Below, piece by piece: positions 24,548 to 35,870 of a stretch of DNA of 64,000 bases; within the stretch, counting starts at the first letter, position 1; every line of letters begins with the position of its first letter. Source of the DNA: Rachicladosporium sp. CCFEE 5018 (Eukaryota > Ascomycota > Dothideomycetes > Cladosporiales > Cladosporiaceae); the NCBI GenBank assembly GCA_002077045.2, contig KZ111149.1:1505677-1569676 (forward strand), written 5' to 3'. The notes below the pieces were generated by a model. It was given only the letters and a program-made list of their open reading frames with translations. It did not search any database and was not told where the DNA came from. The position numbers were made by a program, and so were the translations under genes.

Positions 24548-24982
24548 ATGTCAGGCCTCAGCCGCCACGAGCTCGCAATACGCAAGCAGCGAGGTATCTA
24601 CACACTCAGACATACCCCAGTGAGCTTCCGCAACTGACACGGCATCTCAGCGATGGCCGCACAGCAGAAAGCCTCGCCAGCGATGGCCACCTCACCTCAG
24701 CCGCCCTCAATGGCGTACTTCGCCGCTCAATTCCTCCACTTCGACCCCATCGTCGCCCGCGCCGTCACTGATCGCTCCATCGTCACTCCGGAGGTCGTGG
24801 CCGAGTGGCAGGCACTGATGAAGGCGATGGATGAGACGGGTGTGACGAAGGACATGGTGGGGGATTATATTCCGAGTCATGGGTTGGCTTATGCAGGGAA
24901 GATGAAGGCGTGGGAGGAGAAGGGGAGGGAGCTGAGGCGGGAGAGCGTGAGGGCTTGGTGGAGAGGGATGAGGGGGAAGTGA
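24548..24982 (+). CDS. Small two-exon hypothetical protein
   Basis: Exon 1 is 24548-24593 (MSGLSRHELAIRKQR) and exon 2 is 24651-24982. The intron (57 bases) has donor GTATCT, a CTGAC branch and CAG acceptor, and the frame joins exactly to give 125 residues. Residues 40-110 look like a compact helical domain: FAAQFLHFDPIVARAVTDRS, then PEVVAEWQALMKAMDETG, then DYIPSHGLAYAGKMKAWEEK. The C-terminus is basic (RRESVRAWWRGMRGK). I do not recognise the family. A soluble cytosolic or nuclear protein is likely, because no signal peptide or membrane segment is seen. Confidence 0.75.
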
Positions 24983-27521
24983 GGTGGAGGGATGGTGATG
25001 GGCTGGGATGATGATAGTGCGTCGTACATGACTTCATGACAAGCTACTTCTCTGTCCACAGCTGCGATACCCTCACATTCAAGCAACGTTTGCACCTCAT
25101 ATATCTCCCTGAATACCCTTAGTTCGTGAGACGATGATATACACCCCCGCTGATATCTCTTTTTCAATTTCAGCTCTACACTGCAGATGTCCATCTGCAC
25201 ACAGTCCAGCAGCTCGCAACCTAGATGCTCCCGCTCTACAGCTGCATTGCTTGTGACACTCAAGCCAAGCAGCGCTCCACTTGTATCTACCATCGCCGGG
25301 ATTTCCATAAACAGCAAAGCCTCACGCTCAAGCTCACAGTGTTGCTCAAGTGGAGCAAAACATAGCATCCCAAAGCACGTTTCAAACCCGAAGATTGTGG
25401 CCTCTGCTACTCCTGACCTCAAGGAAAGGCGTTCACAAGGTGTGACATGCAGGCTGCAACGCTGGGATCGCGACTCTACCAGCAGCAATGCGGGCGGGCT
25501 TGGAGATTCTGGTGGTTGTAAATAACCCGGACCCAGCCTCGGAATCCGATCTCACTCATTGAGAGTAAGCCAAATCAGTAATTTTAGCCCTCGTCTCTGC
25601 TCGGACGCCACTCTGGAGTCTACCCGATGAGTTATGGAGTCCCGCGCTCTCGAAGACTGCACCGTCGGCGAGTTGTAAGGTCGATTTACAGCGATGCTAC
25701 ATCCGGGCAGATTCATCAGCGGTTGATACCTGGATCCGATCAAGCGACAGGCTTCGGCATCCCGCACCAATGTCGGGCGTCAAGCTGTGCTGCAAGACAC
25801 TACTGCCAGGTCTCGAATGGAAGCGGCGTCGCAACGGGTCTGCTTTCTTGTAGATTTCGACTGCTGCGGTGCGGTCTTCATGCAGACTTCGTGGGCCTCG
25901 CAACGTAGCTGTCCCGCGGTCCAGTGATGCACGGCACCTTGGCTTCCAGTGTTGTCACCCGATCGAAGGCTCGAAGGCCAGAGCGGTACGAGTGGAGGGT
26001 ACGAGGACGCAGCTGAATGTGCTGCCCAGATCCCTAAGTACAGTCGGTACTTCACCGCGCTTTGATCTCTACACATGTATGATAATGGTGTCACAGGAGG
26101 ATGTCTTCTTCCAGATCGTCGCACACCGTGTCAGATCCGCGGCGGTACGCACGAGACAGATGAGGTGTCAATTCCTAGTTGTCCCAGGTCGAGCTCAGGC
26201 GATGTTGTCGTGCCTTCGCAGCGAAAACGTCTTGTTCCACTCAGCCAAACACGCAAGCAATCGTGGCTCAAGGGTAGAAGCTAATGTTGGTATTCGATTG
26301 GCATGAGCGATTGGGACTGCTGTAGTAGCACCAATCTTGGTCCAGTGATAACGCAGTATGATTGACGAAGCGAATAGTCGCACAAGGAGAATAGACAAAC
26401 ATGCATAATGAGAGGAAGTCAACAAGGCGTCGTCGAGCACATGCTATGACACAGACGTCGTAAGTGTAGTATATACCCCTTCGCTTATACCCGCAATCCT
26501 CGGGAGGCATGTTGGCCTAGTGGTCTTCATTGTCTCCCCTTGGGGATAAGTAAGTACACATCAAGGGTCTTCGGATCCGGAACTCGCCGTGTGCACCGTG
26601 GCGGGCACTCCTAGCGCGCCATCTTAGTGGCAGTGATTGAAAACCGGCTGTTCTACAAACCTTTTACTTCTTTGCGGTGTTTTGCTGCTACTCAGAGCGG
26701 GGATCATGATGTCCATTTGCGTTGGAGGTGACAGGGTGCTAGCAGGATCTGGCATTCGATTTGGAGTGGAGGACATGGACCCTGACCTCGCGCCGCCGTC
26801 GAACTTGCGCCAAGACTCCATCTACAGTTGAGTGATCTTGTCAAACAATTGAGGGCCATGCCTAACATTGGTCGAAGAAGACGTAGAGATACGACATCCT
26901 CGCCGATTTTCGTACCATCGGTCGCTCCAGCTTTCTAAAAGCAAGTACCGCATTTTTATCCTCATTCACCAACACTTCATCGATTCCCGACCTCAAGTGA
27001 TGTCCGCCATTGCCCTCACGCGTCCCATATTCGCTGCATCGTTGCCAGAACTCCTTTCCTCCAAAGACTGCGGATCTCAGCCCTGTTCCCGACTGTTCGC
27101 CATCGAATGGCCTGCTTCTTAGCGCTACCGGTTGCCGTCGACCTGTCTGATCTGATCTGGACTACTCATTAATGACTATGGTCGATGGATCAGCGCATCG
27201 TTGCCTATGAACGACAATCCCAACCCAGCTAGGACGGAGTGCAGCTGCCGGAAGTACAAATTGCGAGGTCATTCCTCACAAGTGACAGTGAACTTCATGT
27301 ACTGGAGATAGCAGCCTCATCAAGACAGGAATATGAGTATTCGGAAAAAGGCATTGCGGGGTTTTCGACATTTCAATGCAAAGTATCGACAATAGCATGC
27401 ACCAACTCCGCCAGCGCCATGCTAAACCATACCTAGACCTCCAAACCATCCAAGACCTGCGCCAATCCAAGCCCAAATCCCAAACGCCAAACCCCATCCC
27501 ACGCCCCAACCCAAATACCCC
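24983..27521. other. No supported gene
   Basis: A 199-codon minus-strand frame (24889-25488) overlaps the gene above and lacks a domain. A tRNA-like A-box (TGGCCTAGTGGTC) at about 26513-26525, followed by GGATCCGG at 26573, suggests a tRNA-derived fragment, but no cloverleaf can be drawn. Confidence 0.45.
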
Positions 27522-28325
27522 TCACTCATCAAACACCACCGGGTCCTCCTCCGTCCCCTGCGGCTGCGGCAAATCCTCGTGGATGTGCTGCAACATCCAC
27601 CACCACACCAGCTCCATCTCCACAGTCCACGTCGACCGCGACCCCATTTGCATCTCCCACTGCTCCTGCCTCGCCACCTGCTCCCTCGCCTGCCTCGCCT
27701 GCTCCTCGGCCGGTAGCCGACCGAGGTACCGCACTGGCGTCCATACCGTCCCGTCCTCGTCGAACCAGGGTTGCGGGGCGGCGGCGTCGCGCTGGGCTTG
27801 CGCGATCAGCTCGTCGAAACCTTCGGGGTGCTGGTCGGCGAACGCTTGGAGTTCGGCCTGGAAGGGCGCGACCTCTCGGTTCCACCAGGCGCAGCGCTCG
27901 CAGGCGTTGCAGGCGTCTACTGTCCCGACCTGGCAGAGCTTCGCTGGCTCGGGCGTGGGCTGCTTGCTCTTGCGCTGTGGCTTCCGCTTGAGCGAGCCGG
28001 CGGCGCTGGGCTTAGCCTTGAGCTTCTGCACCCTGCAGGGCAGTGCTGGTGCGGCGGTGGCTGTGGCGGTGCTTGTCTGCGCGGTCGTGGTTGGCGGCGT
28101 GGGTGGGGGTTGATAGTTCTGCCGTGTCAGCGCTGGCAGCTGCTGGTAGTTCTGGGTCGGTGGGCCTTGTGTTCCACCAATCTGCTGGGCCATCGCCGCC
28201 ATCTGGCGTTGCTGGCGTTTCGTGCAGTTGTGGCACACACGCTGCTCCTCGCGGATCACCATTCGGCAACCGCAGTTGACCTCCGTCATCCCTTTGCAAC
28301 CGCAGGCGAGCTTGCTGTAGCACAT
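27522..28325 (-). CDS. Cys-rich N-terminal hypothetical protein
   Basis: An intronless ATG frame of 267 residues. Residues 1-34 contain CYSKLACGCKGM and CGCRM, then CHNC, seven cysteines spaced like a small zinc-binding region. A Gln/Pro/Thr-rich linker follows (about 40-115, with PPPTPPTTTAQTSTATAT and basic KRKPQRKSKQP), then CNACERC (about 138-144) as a possible second metal site. The C-terminal third is rich in Glu, Gln and Trp and seems globular. No named family is recognised, and nucleic acid binding is only a guess. Upstream, bases 28326-28520 hold the likely promoter. Confidence 0.6.
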   Translation of the reverse strand: MCYSKLACGCKGMTEVNCGCRMVIREEQRVCHNCTKRQQRQMAAMAQQIGGTQGPPTQNYQQLPALTRQNYQPPPTPPTTTAQTSTATATAAPALPCRVQKLKAKPSAAGSLKRKPQRKSKQPTPEPAKLCQVGTVDACNACERCAWWNREVAPFQAELQAFADQHPEGFDELIAQAQRDAAAPQPWFDEDGTVWTPVRYLGRLPAEEQARQAREQVARQEQWEMQMGSRSTWTVEMELVWWWMLQHIHEDLPQPQGTEEDPVVFDE

Positions 28326-31300
28326 GCTTGCTGTGCTGGTCTTGTCGGTGCTGCTGGGATAGAGCTTGGGTCTTGGGCTCTTGTAGGTTTTGGTGGTGAT
28401 CGAGATCTCTCAGAGATCTGCGTGGTGGCTTGTTTGGGTGAACGATTCGAGACTCTTATTGGGAGTGTGTGGTCAAGAGTCTCTGTGGGTGAATCGCTGA
28501 AGAGAAAGCAAAGCAACTTGCCTTGATCTAGTCAGTATTATATAGCCTCCCTCGATCACCCTCGTTCACGAATAGCTCTTGTGAATGCCATTGTCAAGGA
28601 CGCGTGAAAGACATCGAGTCTTTGAGGAGGTCAAAGGGAGTGTTAACAACAGCATTGTCGGTTAAAGAAGATGTGTCGCTTCTCTCATATCACCACAAAG
28701 CCGGGTCCAGAATCATTGTCGTAGCAGGACTCAGGTCAAAGCGAGCGCCGGGACACCCGGCGCAAGATTCGATGTCAGCCCGCAAAGAGACTATATTGAG
28801 CAAAGTCGAGATAATCTAGAGCGTGGACCAGAGATGCAGGTTGTGGTAGATGAAAACATCGCATATATGTCCAATTGCGACGAGACGAGCAAGATGATGT
28901 GACGAATGATGTTCCGAGTCGGTCCAGAGTGCCGTATAGACAGCTCGCAATGTCTCTCAGGGATTCGAAGCAAACGAGAAGGCTTAAGCATCGGTGTGGA
29001 GTGCCGCCCGTCGCCGCCAATGGCAGCTTGAGGCCGCGGCGGCGAAGCCTTTGCGTAATGTGCATAATGCCATGTAGAATGGATACTGATGCCAGGAACG
29101 ATCGACAAGAATCCAGTAGCAGTACTGACTTTGCTGACGATCGTGACAGCATCGGCGTTCTTCTTGTTACTGCATTCCATGACGCCGATTCCCCCAGCGA
29201 CGTGTTGACGACCTTTTCGTCGATGGAAGTAGATCGTCTTGATGGCTCGCGGTAGACTCGGGAGTCCTGCACTCGAATCTCGCTGTCGAGTGTGTTGTGA
29301 CTCTCTGTTCGCTTTGAAGTGGACCTAGGGCAGGACGGTACGGCGTCTCGAGCCCCGGAACCGACGACTCTAAAACAGCATTCCTGTACAGCGAGTGCCT
29401 CGCGCAGCTGCGCAGTATAGCGAGTCCAAAGTCTGCACTCCAAGCTCTGCACGCCAAGGTCAGGAGAAGGATGCACTGCTGGCAGGCCACTCGCGAATTC
29501 GCTGTACGGGAGGCGTGAGCGAATTACGAAGTTATGAGTGCCGAAGATGGAGTCCGCAAATCTGTAGCTTCAATGCCGGTCTCCTCACGACTTTGGCTCC
29601 GTGGCGTTTGTTGATTGCTTCTCACTACCGAATGTCTGTACGAGTGCGACGCTGTTCGCAGCGAGTGAGATGCTTGGCTCTGACTTGTTGCTGACGTAGT
29701 CCAGAAGACTGGGAGATTTTCTAGGGACAGAGCACTGTCGGAGCTCTCGGAGGCGCCACTGTACTTACAGCCGTGATTGTACCTATGTTTCATCACATGA
29801 CTGTACCCAAAGATCAATCAAAGGACTCGGGAGTGTTGCAGCATGAGCTGGTAGATGACCTGATAGCCTTTGCGATCTCAAAGATAGACATGGTCGTCAT
29901 CATAGTCGGGTCTGATACATGCGGTGAAGTTGAGAGGGCAGTGGTGAGAGTGGTCCTTCATTCCGCATGCGGCATGAATAGCCTGGACGAGTCGCAGGAT
30001 ACTCATCGCAGCGTGCCGTATATCCGCCAGCCGAGATGGCCGTGACGGTCCTTTGTAGCAGAACCAATGCTCGAGCCTCAGCGGACGATGTGATATACAT
30101 GCTCCACCACAAGCAGCCACCACGCACCCTGTTCGCCCATGCTCGTTCCAGCTCTTGCGCGTGCCCTTTGCCCTCTCCGTGGCTGGTCTAACGTCTTCAC
30201 CGCCTGCTCTTCTGACGCCTTCCGCTCATATGAAACGTAGTCTCGTAGGAATTGGTGCCAGGTGCGGGTACTCTTAGGGCCCAGACGGCGGAATCCCAGT
30301 CTGTGGCAGCGTCTGACGCAGAGACATCGAGGCTCTAGACTTCTTTGTGGGAGGCTGGAAAATCGTGGCCAGTGGGGTCCAGGATGGATCGACATAGCGC
30401 CTCTGGGTAGTTGAATGGGTCATCGCCTACAACTCCAGTCTGGCATGCTCTCTCCGTCTTCGAGAAGAGATCGCGGACTGCTGTTGTTCGTTAGAGAGAT
30501 GTGAAGGCGGGAATGTGATCCATGCTAACGATCGCTGTGGATCAGTCGCGAGGCGTCGCTACTAGTCAATCAGATGTGGAATGTGTTCACAATGCAGCAG
30601 TACGAAGGTCTCAATTCTGGACATCCACTGATAGTAGGAAAGCTGCGTGGTCGGACTTGCTTGGAGCTGGAGTGGAAAGCGTTGAGGTTCATTGATGAAA
30701 GCGTTGGCCTTGATACCTTGAGAGCTTCATGATAGTCCGCAGTGGGAGAGCAAATACGACTGGAAGCCGGTCAACAAGGCTCAAGAGCTGTCAGAGGCTG
30801 AATCAAACACATGAAGCATTCGAGGCGAGCGAGAGAGGGCAGTCACAGCGCTCTAGCGAGGCGACAAGCATGAGCTGAGTGAGGGAGAGATGCAGCGTGA
30901 GAAGGATTTCGAAACAGCATGGAGAAGTTAGATCTAACACCGATACGACTGAATATGGGTGCTCTGATCTATGCGTGAGACTATGCCCAGTTGACGACCT
31001 CCGATAGTGCCACGTCCTCCCGGGACGGCGGCTATCGGCTAAGGCAAACTCCTACATCGGGTCTTCACGAGTCCTGTCATTGTATTGCGCCACGAGCTTA
31101 CCTAAAGCGTGGACCTGTCTGTGGGTCCTCCCAAATCCCGATCAAGACGCTGATGCGGCAGCATTGTTGCCCTCAAGATCTCCTACGGTTGAACTTGAAA
31201 CAGCACATGAATCGCCATGACTACCAACTTCAGGTTCGTGAGGCTTAGCAGTTTCTTACTACCGGCTCCCCGTTCCTCAGTATACGCCAAGCAACGTCAG

Positions 31301-32407
31301 ATCCAAGAAAAGGGCGCTTTTCGTCTCCACGATCGGGCCGCGAGATCCGATTCGCGACGCGCCCAAGACCTCGATGTACTGCATTCGTCCGGCAAAGACC
31401 GGGTCCTGCAACCCAGATACCGATATCCCTCTTGGAGTACATTGGCAGCAATGGTGTCATGGTCTGCATGGCGAAGCCATTTTTTACGCCATATTTTCCA
31501 CCAGTACGCACTCTACATATACGGCAGATCTCCATCATCACCGAAACAGCAGGCGCTATCTGGGTGAACGAGTACGAGACGGAGTGTTTACGCCACTGTA
31601 TAACTCCGAAACCTCGTTCGATGCCCACTTGCCGACGGCCTGTCGCTGCAGGGCCTGGGAAGATTAGAGTTTTACTACAGCGACTCACGGCTATGCTCGG
31701 TCGTAGGGGCTCTGGTTACTGCTAGTAAGCTAGATGTTCGAATAGGAGCTCTGGCCACTGCTGGCAAGCTAGATGTTCGAAGTGGGCACTAGCTCGCGAG
31801 ATTAACGGCTCGCTTTTGTCGATCGCCAATGCAAGATGGGGAACACCTAATATGTGTCGCAATGTAGATGTATAGCGTAACAGGCTAGTGACGACTCATG
31901 TGTTATACGATATGCTGCGGGACATCTGACTTCCATGTTGGAGTGCATCCAATGCTGTCCCGACACTGGGTCAGCAAGAATGTCCTGCTCCGGATTCGCG
32001 GGAGGTATACTTGCCTCTCGCCAGCAAGCCAATTTTGCTGACCGCAGAGCTCAGGCCAATCATACTACGTCAGTTACCGTTGCTGTGCACACTATGAATA
32101 TGGAGTATGCGCAGTCAATTTCGCCTACAGGGCAGTACCCTTACATAAGAGTCTCGACGTCACCAAGGACCACGGCGCTTCAAGTCTCCTTTGCGCTATA
32201 CATAAAATTAGACCGACGATCTCTACCTATGCTTCAGAATCAACATGCCGTCCAATATGCTCAGTTCTCAAAGCCTAGTCTCTTGCTCCGGCTCCGCCAC
32301 ATCTTCGTTGGCCCTCATGATGCCCATAGGCGCCCGTAAGTCTTCCGCAAACTCCTTGTGCACTTTTATGGCTACGAAAAAGTTGACTGTCGGCAGATCG
32401 GCCACCC
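28326..32407. other. Gene-poor region with one possible remnant
   Basis: Several frames of 80-230 codons exist, but most of their apparent starts are not ATG and no domain is recognised. Plus-strand 31430-31725 reads like coding sequence (YIGSNGVMVCMAKPFFTPYF). It is preceded at 31275-31430 by another coding-like frame one register away (KKRALFVSTIGPRDPIRD), which suggests a frameshifted relic. A 37-base segment around GGTTACTGCTAGTAAGCTAG is duplicated at 31709-31781. Confidence 0.4.
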
Positions 32408-33112
32408 ATGTCCCTGACTAACCTTCCGTATGACATCCTGCGCCAGATCGTGCGCCATATTGCCCAGTCAGAATCTCACAAGGAATTTAACTGCCCATGG
32501 TTATCGCCGATCTACTCTTACTCCATCACCGGGACACTCAGTGCCATGCAGCATCTTCTAAAGCCTCTTCGCGCACGGAAAGACCTGTATCTACTTGGTG
32601 TAGACACTTTCTGCTGCTCTCATGCGGTTAGTATGACACCAGATCGTCTCGCTTTTCTCCTCGCGTATCCGACGGTTCCAAGATTGTACGGCGGTCTCCT
32701 ACCAGCAGTCCGTAACGTGGAGCTTGCCTTCGACTTGTTCGACTTAGAGTATGTCGAGAGGATCGTGCCGAGAGGACAGTTCCAGAAGCTGTTCCCACGC
32801 TTACGATTGCTTCACATCCGTGTGACATGCAGCACTTTCCTTCCTTTCCAGCCGTATGGATCCCTGGACGCCCGACCAGCAGCGTTTGAGCCTTCTGGCG
32901 AGGTATCGATATCGCTGCGGGATGCCGTAGACGAACTCCGCGGCTTGGCCAACTCAAACACTGAGACCAAGATCAAAGTTCGTCTTTCACAGCTCGGATT
33001 CGGACGAAACTCTAAAATCACTGGTTTAAGCCGGGCGACCAGTCGTGTTGTCGCCTCTGGTTTTCTTGAAGATGTCGCTGCGAATGAGACATGGCACCTT
33101 TACAGCATTTGA
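32408..33112 (+). CDS. F-box-like protein
   Basis: An intronless ATG frame of 234 residues. It opens with LTNLPYDILRQIVRHIAQSE (residues 3-22), matching the LPxEILxxIL start of fungal F-box-like domains. The remainder resembles the variable body of these lineage-specific proteins: a hydrophobic core with KLFPRLRLLHIRVTCSTF about residues 135-152, then SISLRDAVDELRGLANSN. F-box proteins link substrates to SCF ubiquitin ligases through Skp1, but many short fungal members have no assigned target. It is one of several F-box-like genes between 32 and 47 kb. Confidence 0.65.
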   Translation: MSLTNLPYDILRQIVRHIAQSESHKEFNCPWLSPIYSYSITGTLSAMQHLLKPLRARKDLYLLGVDTFCCSHAVSMTPDRLAFLLAYPTVPRLYGGLLPAVRNVELAFDLFDLEYVERIVPRGQFQKLFPRLRLLHIRVTCSTFLPFQPYGSLDARPAAFEPSGEVSISLRDAVDELRGLANSNTETKIKVRLSQLGFGRNSKITGLSRATSRVVASGFLEDVAANETWHLYSI

Positions 33113-33452
33113 TCAATGTGCAACAAAGGTGCGTTCAGTTGGCAGGAAAGGTTAGTCCCTCGCGTCGAGAGAAGTCTGCGTGCCTCTCAGGCAAGCCGAA
33201 ATACACATAAGTCTTTCGACTGCGCGCTTCTCGCCGTAGGATAATGGACATTGACCTGGCAAATTGAACGTTGCCTCGGTAAATAGAGCGTCTATCACTT
33301 ATTGCTCTGGTAACTCTGGTTGAGTCCACATGACCCTTTTGACGATGATAGATACGTGCTATCAACCAGATGCGTACGCCGTCAGTCCCATGCTCCAGTG
33401 ATTATCGGCTCCACCTCATGATCGTATCGCGCTTCTTTGACCCTTCCCGAAC

Positions 33453-33692
33453 CTTGACATCCAGCTTACCACCTACAAATTCCATGATCCAGGACGTTTC
33501 GCGCGCATCATCTTCACCGACTTCTCCTTCGCTGATCGCCTGCTCCTCCTCCAGATCACATTAAATCTCGATATTCAGGGATCTTGCTGTCTTGCTCAAT
33601 CCAATACAGAACGTAGCACAGTCTCGCTCGTCTCATTTGTCGATAAGCAAGATCTTGATCCCGCACGATCCGCGAACGGAGATCTGCTTTAG
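33453..33692 (+). pseudogene. F-box-like family relic without start codon
   Basis: An 80-codon frame reads LDIQLTTYKFHDPGRFARII, then FTDFSFADRLLLLQITLNLD, and ends at TAG 33690. This is the style of the C-terminal part of fungal F-box-like or DUF proteins. No ATG opens it. The frame immediately upstream (33370-33450) reads MRTPSVPCSSDYRLHLMIVS in another register. I take it as a decayed member of the local family, or a terminal exon whose upstream exons I could not locate. Confidence 0.35.
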
Positions 33693-34701
33693 TTGCCACC
33701 CAATATTACGCCCATACTGAATCGGAGCGTACCACCAGGCTGCTTGGTTGACACGTTGACTGTGCGTGAGGCTTGTCATAATTTCGAGGCAAGCGAGCCG
33801 GCGAAGGCGCTGCTTGGGATCGTCGAGGCCTAGATTGGGAATTCGAGTTATCGTATTCTGTATTGATCGCATCGGCGCAATGATGTGGCACTGGTACTTG
33901 CATTCTGAGATCTCCTGATACTCTGCTGCGAACTGATGGTTGACGAGGTCATGAAGAGATCAGTGCCCAAGAAAGCGCCATTCAAGGTCACGATACGCGG
34001 ACCGAAGCACGGGCCACGTAGATCTTCACTTTACTCGAAGGACAATACCACGGTCTTCACGCGTCGCTATCAACCTGTCCCTATCCTTCTGGCCATCTCA
34101 ACTGTCGTGAGGTATTGTCTTGCACATCCTGGGCGTCTAAATGCGCCTTAACGATACCGGAGAAAATTTGATATGGCCTAGGAATGTTCGGAGCCATCTA
34201 GACTCTCGTCAGCATATCGAATCACCAAGGATGATGACGTTGCGGAGTATACACGCTTCAGCAAGGAATCCCAGCCACGAGACGACACAACGATCTCGGG
34301 GTGATAAGATGCTGGACGAGCAACGTGATGTAGCCCAATACGCCTCCTGGCTTTCGAAGTCGTACGATGAAGCTCCTTTCGTCGATGTTGTGAAGAAAAG
34401 GCAGCTACGCTAGATGTTTCGGTTGCATTGGCCCGAACATGGTGTCCGCAACCTGTCTCTTCGAAGGTCATCGCGTCCATTCTGAAAGGCTCTGTAGCAC
34501 CCACATTACGCTCCTATGCTTCCCCTCTCCATAGTCTATCGTCGTTGCGATGTAGTAGCCGAAAAGTGCTCAGATGATTCCACTCCCTTGCACACGCGTC
34601 AACCCTCTCAGCCTGTGTATCATCAGGCTCACACTCCTATCGCGTCCGACCAGTCTCCTCACCATCTGAAGCTGACGCCGTTGACCCTCAGCGCTTCGCC
34701 A
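33693..34701. other. No supported gene
   Basis: Short conflicting frames only. The last part is the 3' flank of the minus-strand F-box-like gene. Confidence 0.5.
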
Positions 34702-35342
34702 TTACCAGCTCTCCATGACCCTTTCACTCAGTCTCCTCCCCATCTTTACGCTAGTCTTTACGTGCTTGATCGTGACAGCAGCCCCACTCTTGAGCAAGCG
34801 CAGCTGCTGAGAAAAGCCACTGGTGTTCTCTGCCTTGAGGTCGCGAGGTGAGCGCAACACGATGTGAAGCTGCTGAAGTGCGGTGAAGCCTTGCAGACGG
34901 ATGACGAGATCCGTGCCGCATTGTGAGGTGATGTGCATGTCGTCAATGTGCCAAATTTCAGTGACGTCGGTCAAGATGATGGTTACATGTGGAACGGCGT
35001 GGTAGGGAATGGCAGGGAAGTTGAGGTTGTCGTAGGGATGATTCATGACGTCCTCGAGCGACTCGATGACGGTGGCAAATTGCAGGTTGTGATCAATGAA
35101 GTTCGAGTAGTCGCTCGCGAATCCACGGCTGATCAGCATCGGCGTGAGATATGGTCGCGTGTATTTGACAAGAGGCGTGGTCGAGTCGAGATAGTGCTTC
35201 TTGGTCGATACTGCGGCTTCGAAAACGCGGTCTCTGTTAAGATGTCAGCAGCCGAGAATATTGCGCAAGGCAGGATGTCAACGTACTGGAGCTCCTGCGG
35301 AAGCTTGAAAAATGGAAGGACGTGGGTAGTGTCTTTGGTCAT
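34702..35342 (-). CDS. F-box-like protein, two exons
   Basis: Exon 1 is 35287-35342 (MTKDTTHVLPFFKLPQEL) and exon 2 is 34702-35233. The intron (35234-35286, 53 bases) has donor GTACGT, a GCTGAC branch and CAG acceptor, and the spliced frame gives 195 residues. The junction restores FFKLPQELQDRVFEAAV, a typical F-box-like N-terminal helix. The body is globular (YHAVPHVTIILTDVTEIWHI, LIRLQGFTALQQLHIVLRSP) without a recognised second domain. The same frame is open upstream of the chosen ATG, so a longer N-terminus is possible. Confidence 0.7.
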
Positions 35343-35870
35343 GCTTCCGATGTGCGTATTCGAGGATGATGTTGGGATTGAGGTTGCGTTGATGTACCTT
35401 GCAATGGGAGTGGTGTTTGATGTCGGACTTCGAAATAAAGGAAAGATAGGTAGTTGGGGCAACGTGCACGGACGTTGTTGACACGACGCGACTGGTTCGT
35501 CTGGAATTGGGAGTGAAGGAGGCGAAGCAACTTGGCTGATGAAGTCTCGCGAGGCAACAAACGGAGATCACTATGGCTACGAGCAATGGGTAGTTGCGAC
35601 AGATGCCGACATGCGAAAGCGGAACGCGACAAGAACATTGACGGTCGTTGGAGCGTGCTGTAGTAGATCTAGTTCGCTTGTGAGCTTTACAACTTGGGCA
35701 AGCGGCGAGAGCCCAAATTCGACAGTCCATGCTTCCCCACAGATGCCCATTGCTAGCCACGATCACTCAGCTCTGGTACCTTGTCATGATCTCGTAGTTC
35801 GGCACAGATCAGTACTGTACCACCGTCGTCCTGAACGCCCCCTTCAACACCTTAGCCATCGTACTCGCAA
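35343..35870. other. Intergenic
   Basis: It lies between the promoter of the F-box-like gene above and the 3' end of the next minus-strand gene. No feature is recognised. Confidence 0.5.

Noticed and set aside
27376..28526. Two long plus-strand frames over the Cys-rich gene
   Set aside because: They are shadows of the minus-strand gene, which has an ATG, ordered Cys motifs and a sensible composition.
28775..29476. 233-codon minus frame
   Set aside because: The apparent start is GTG rather than ATG and the residue pattern is not gene-like.
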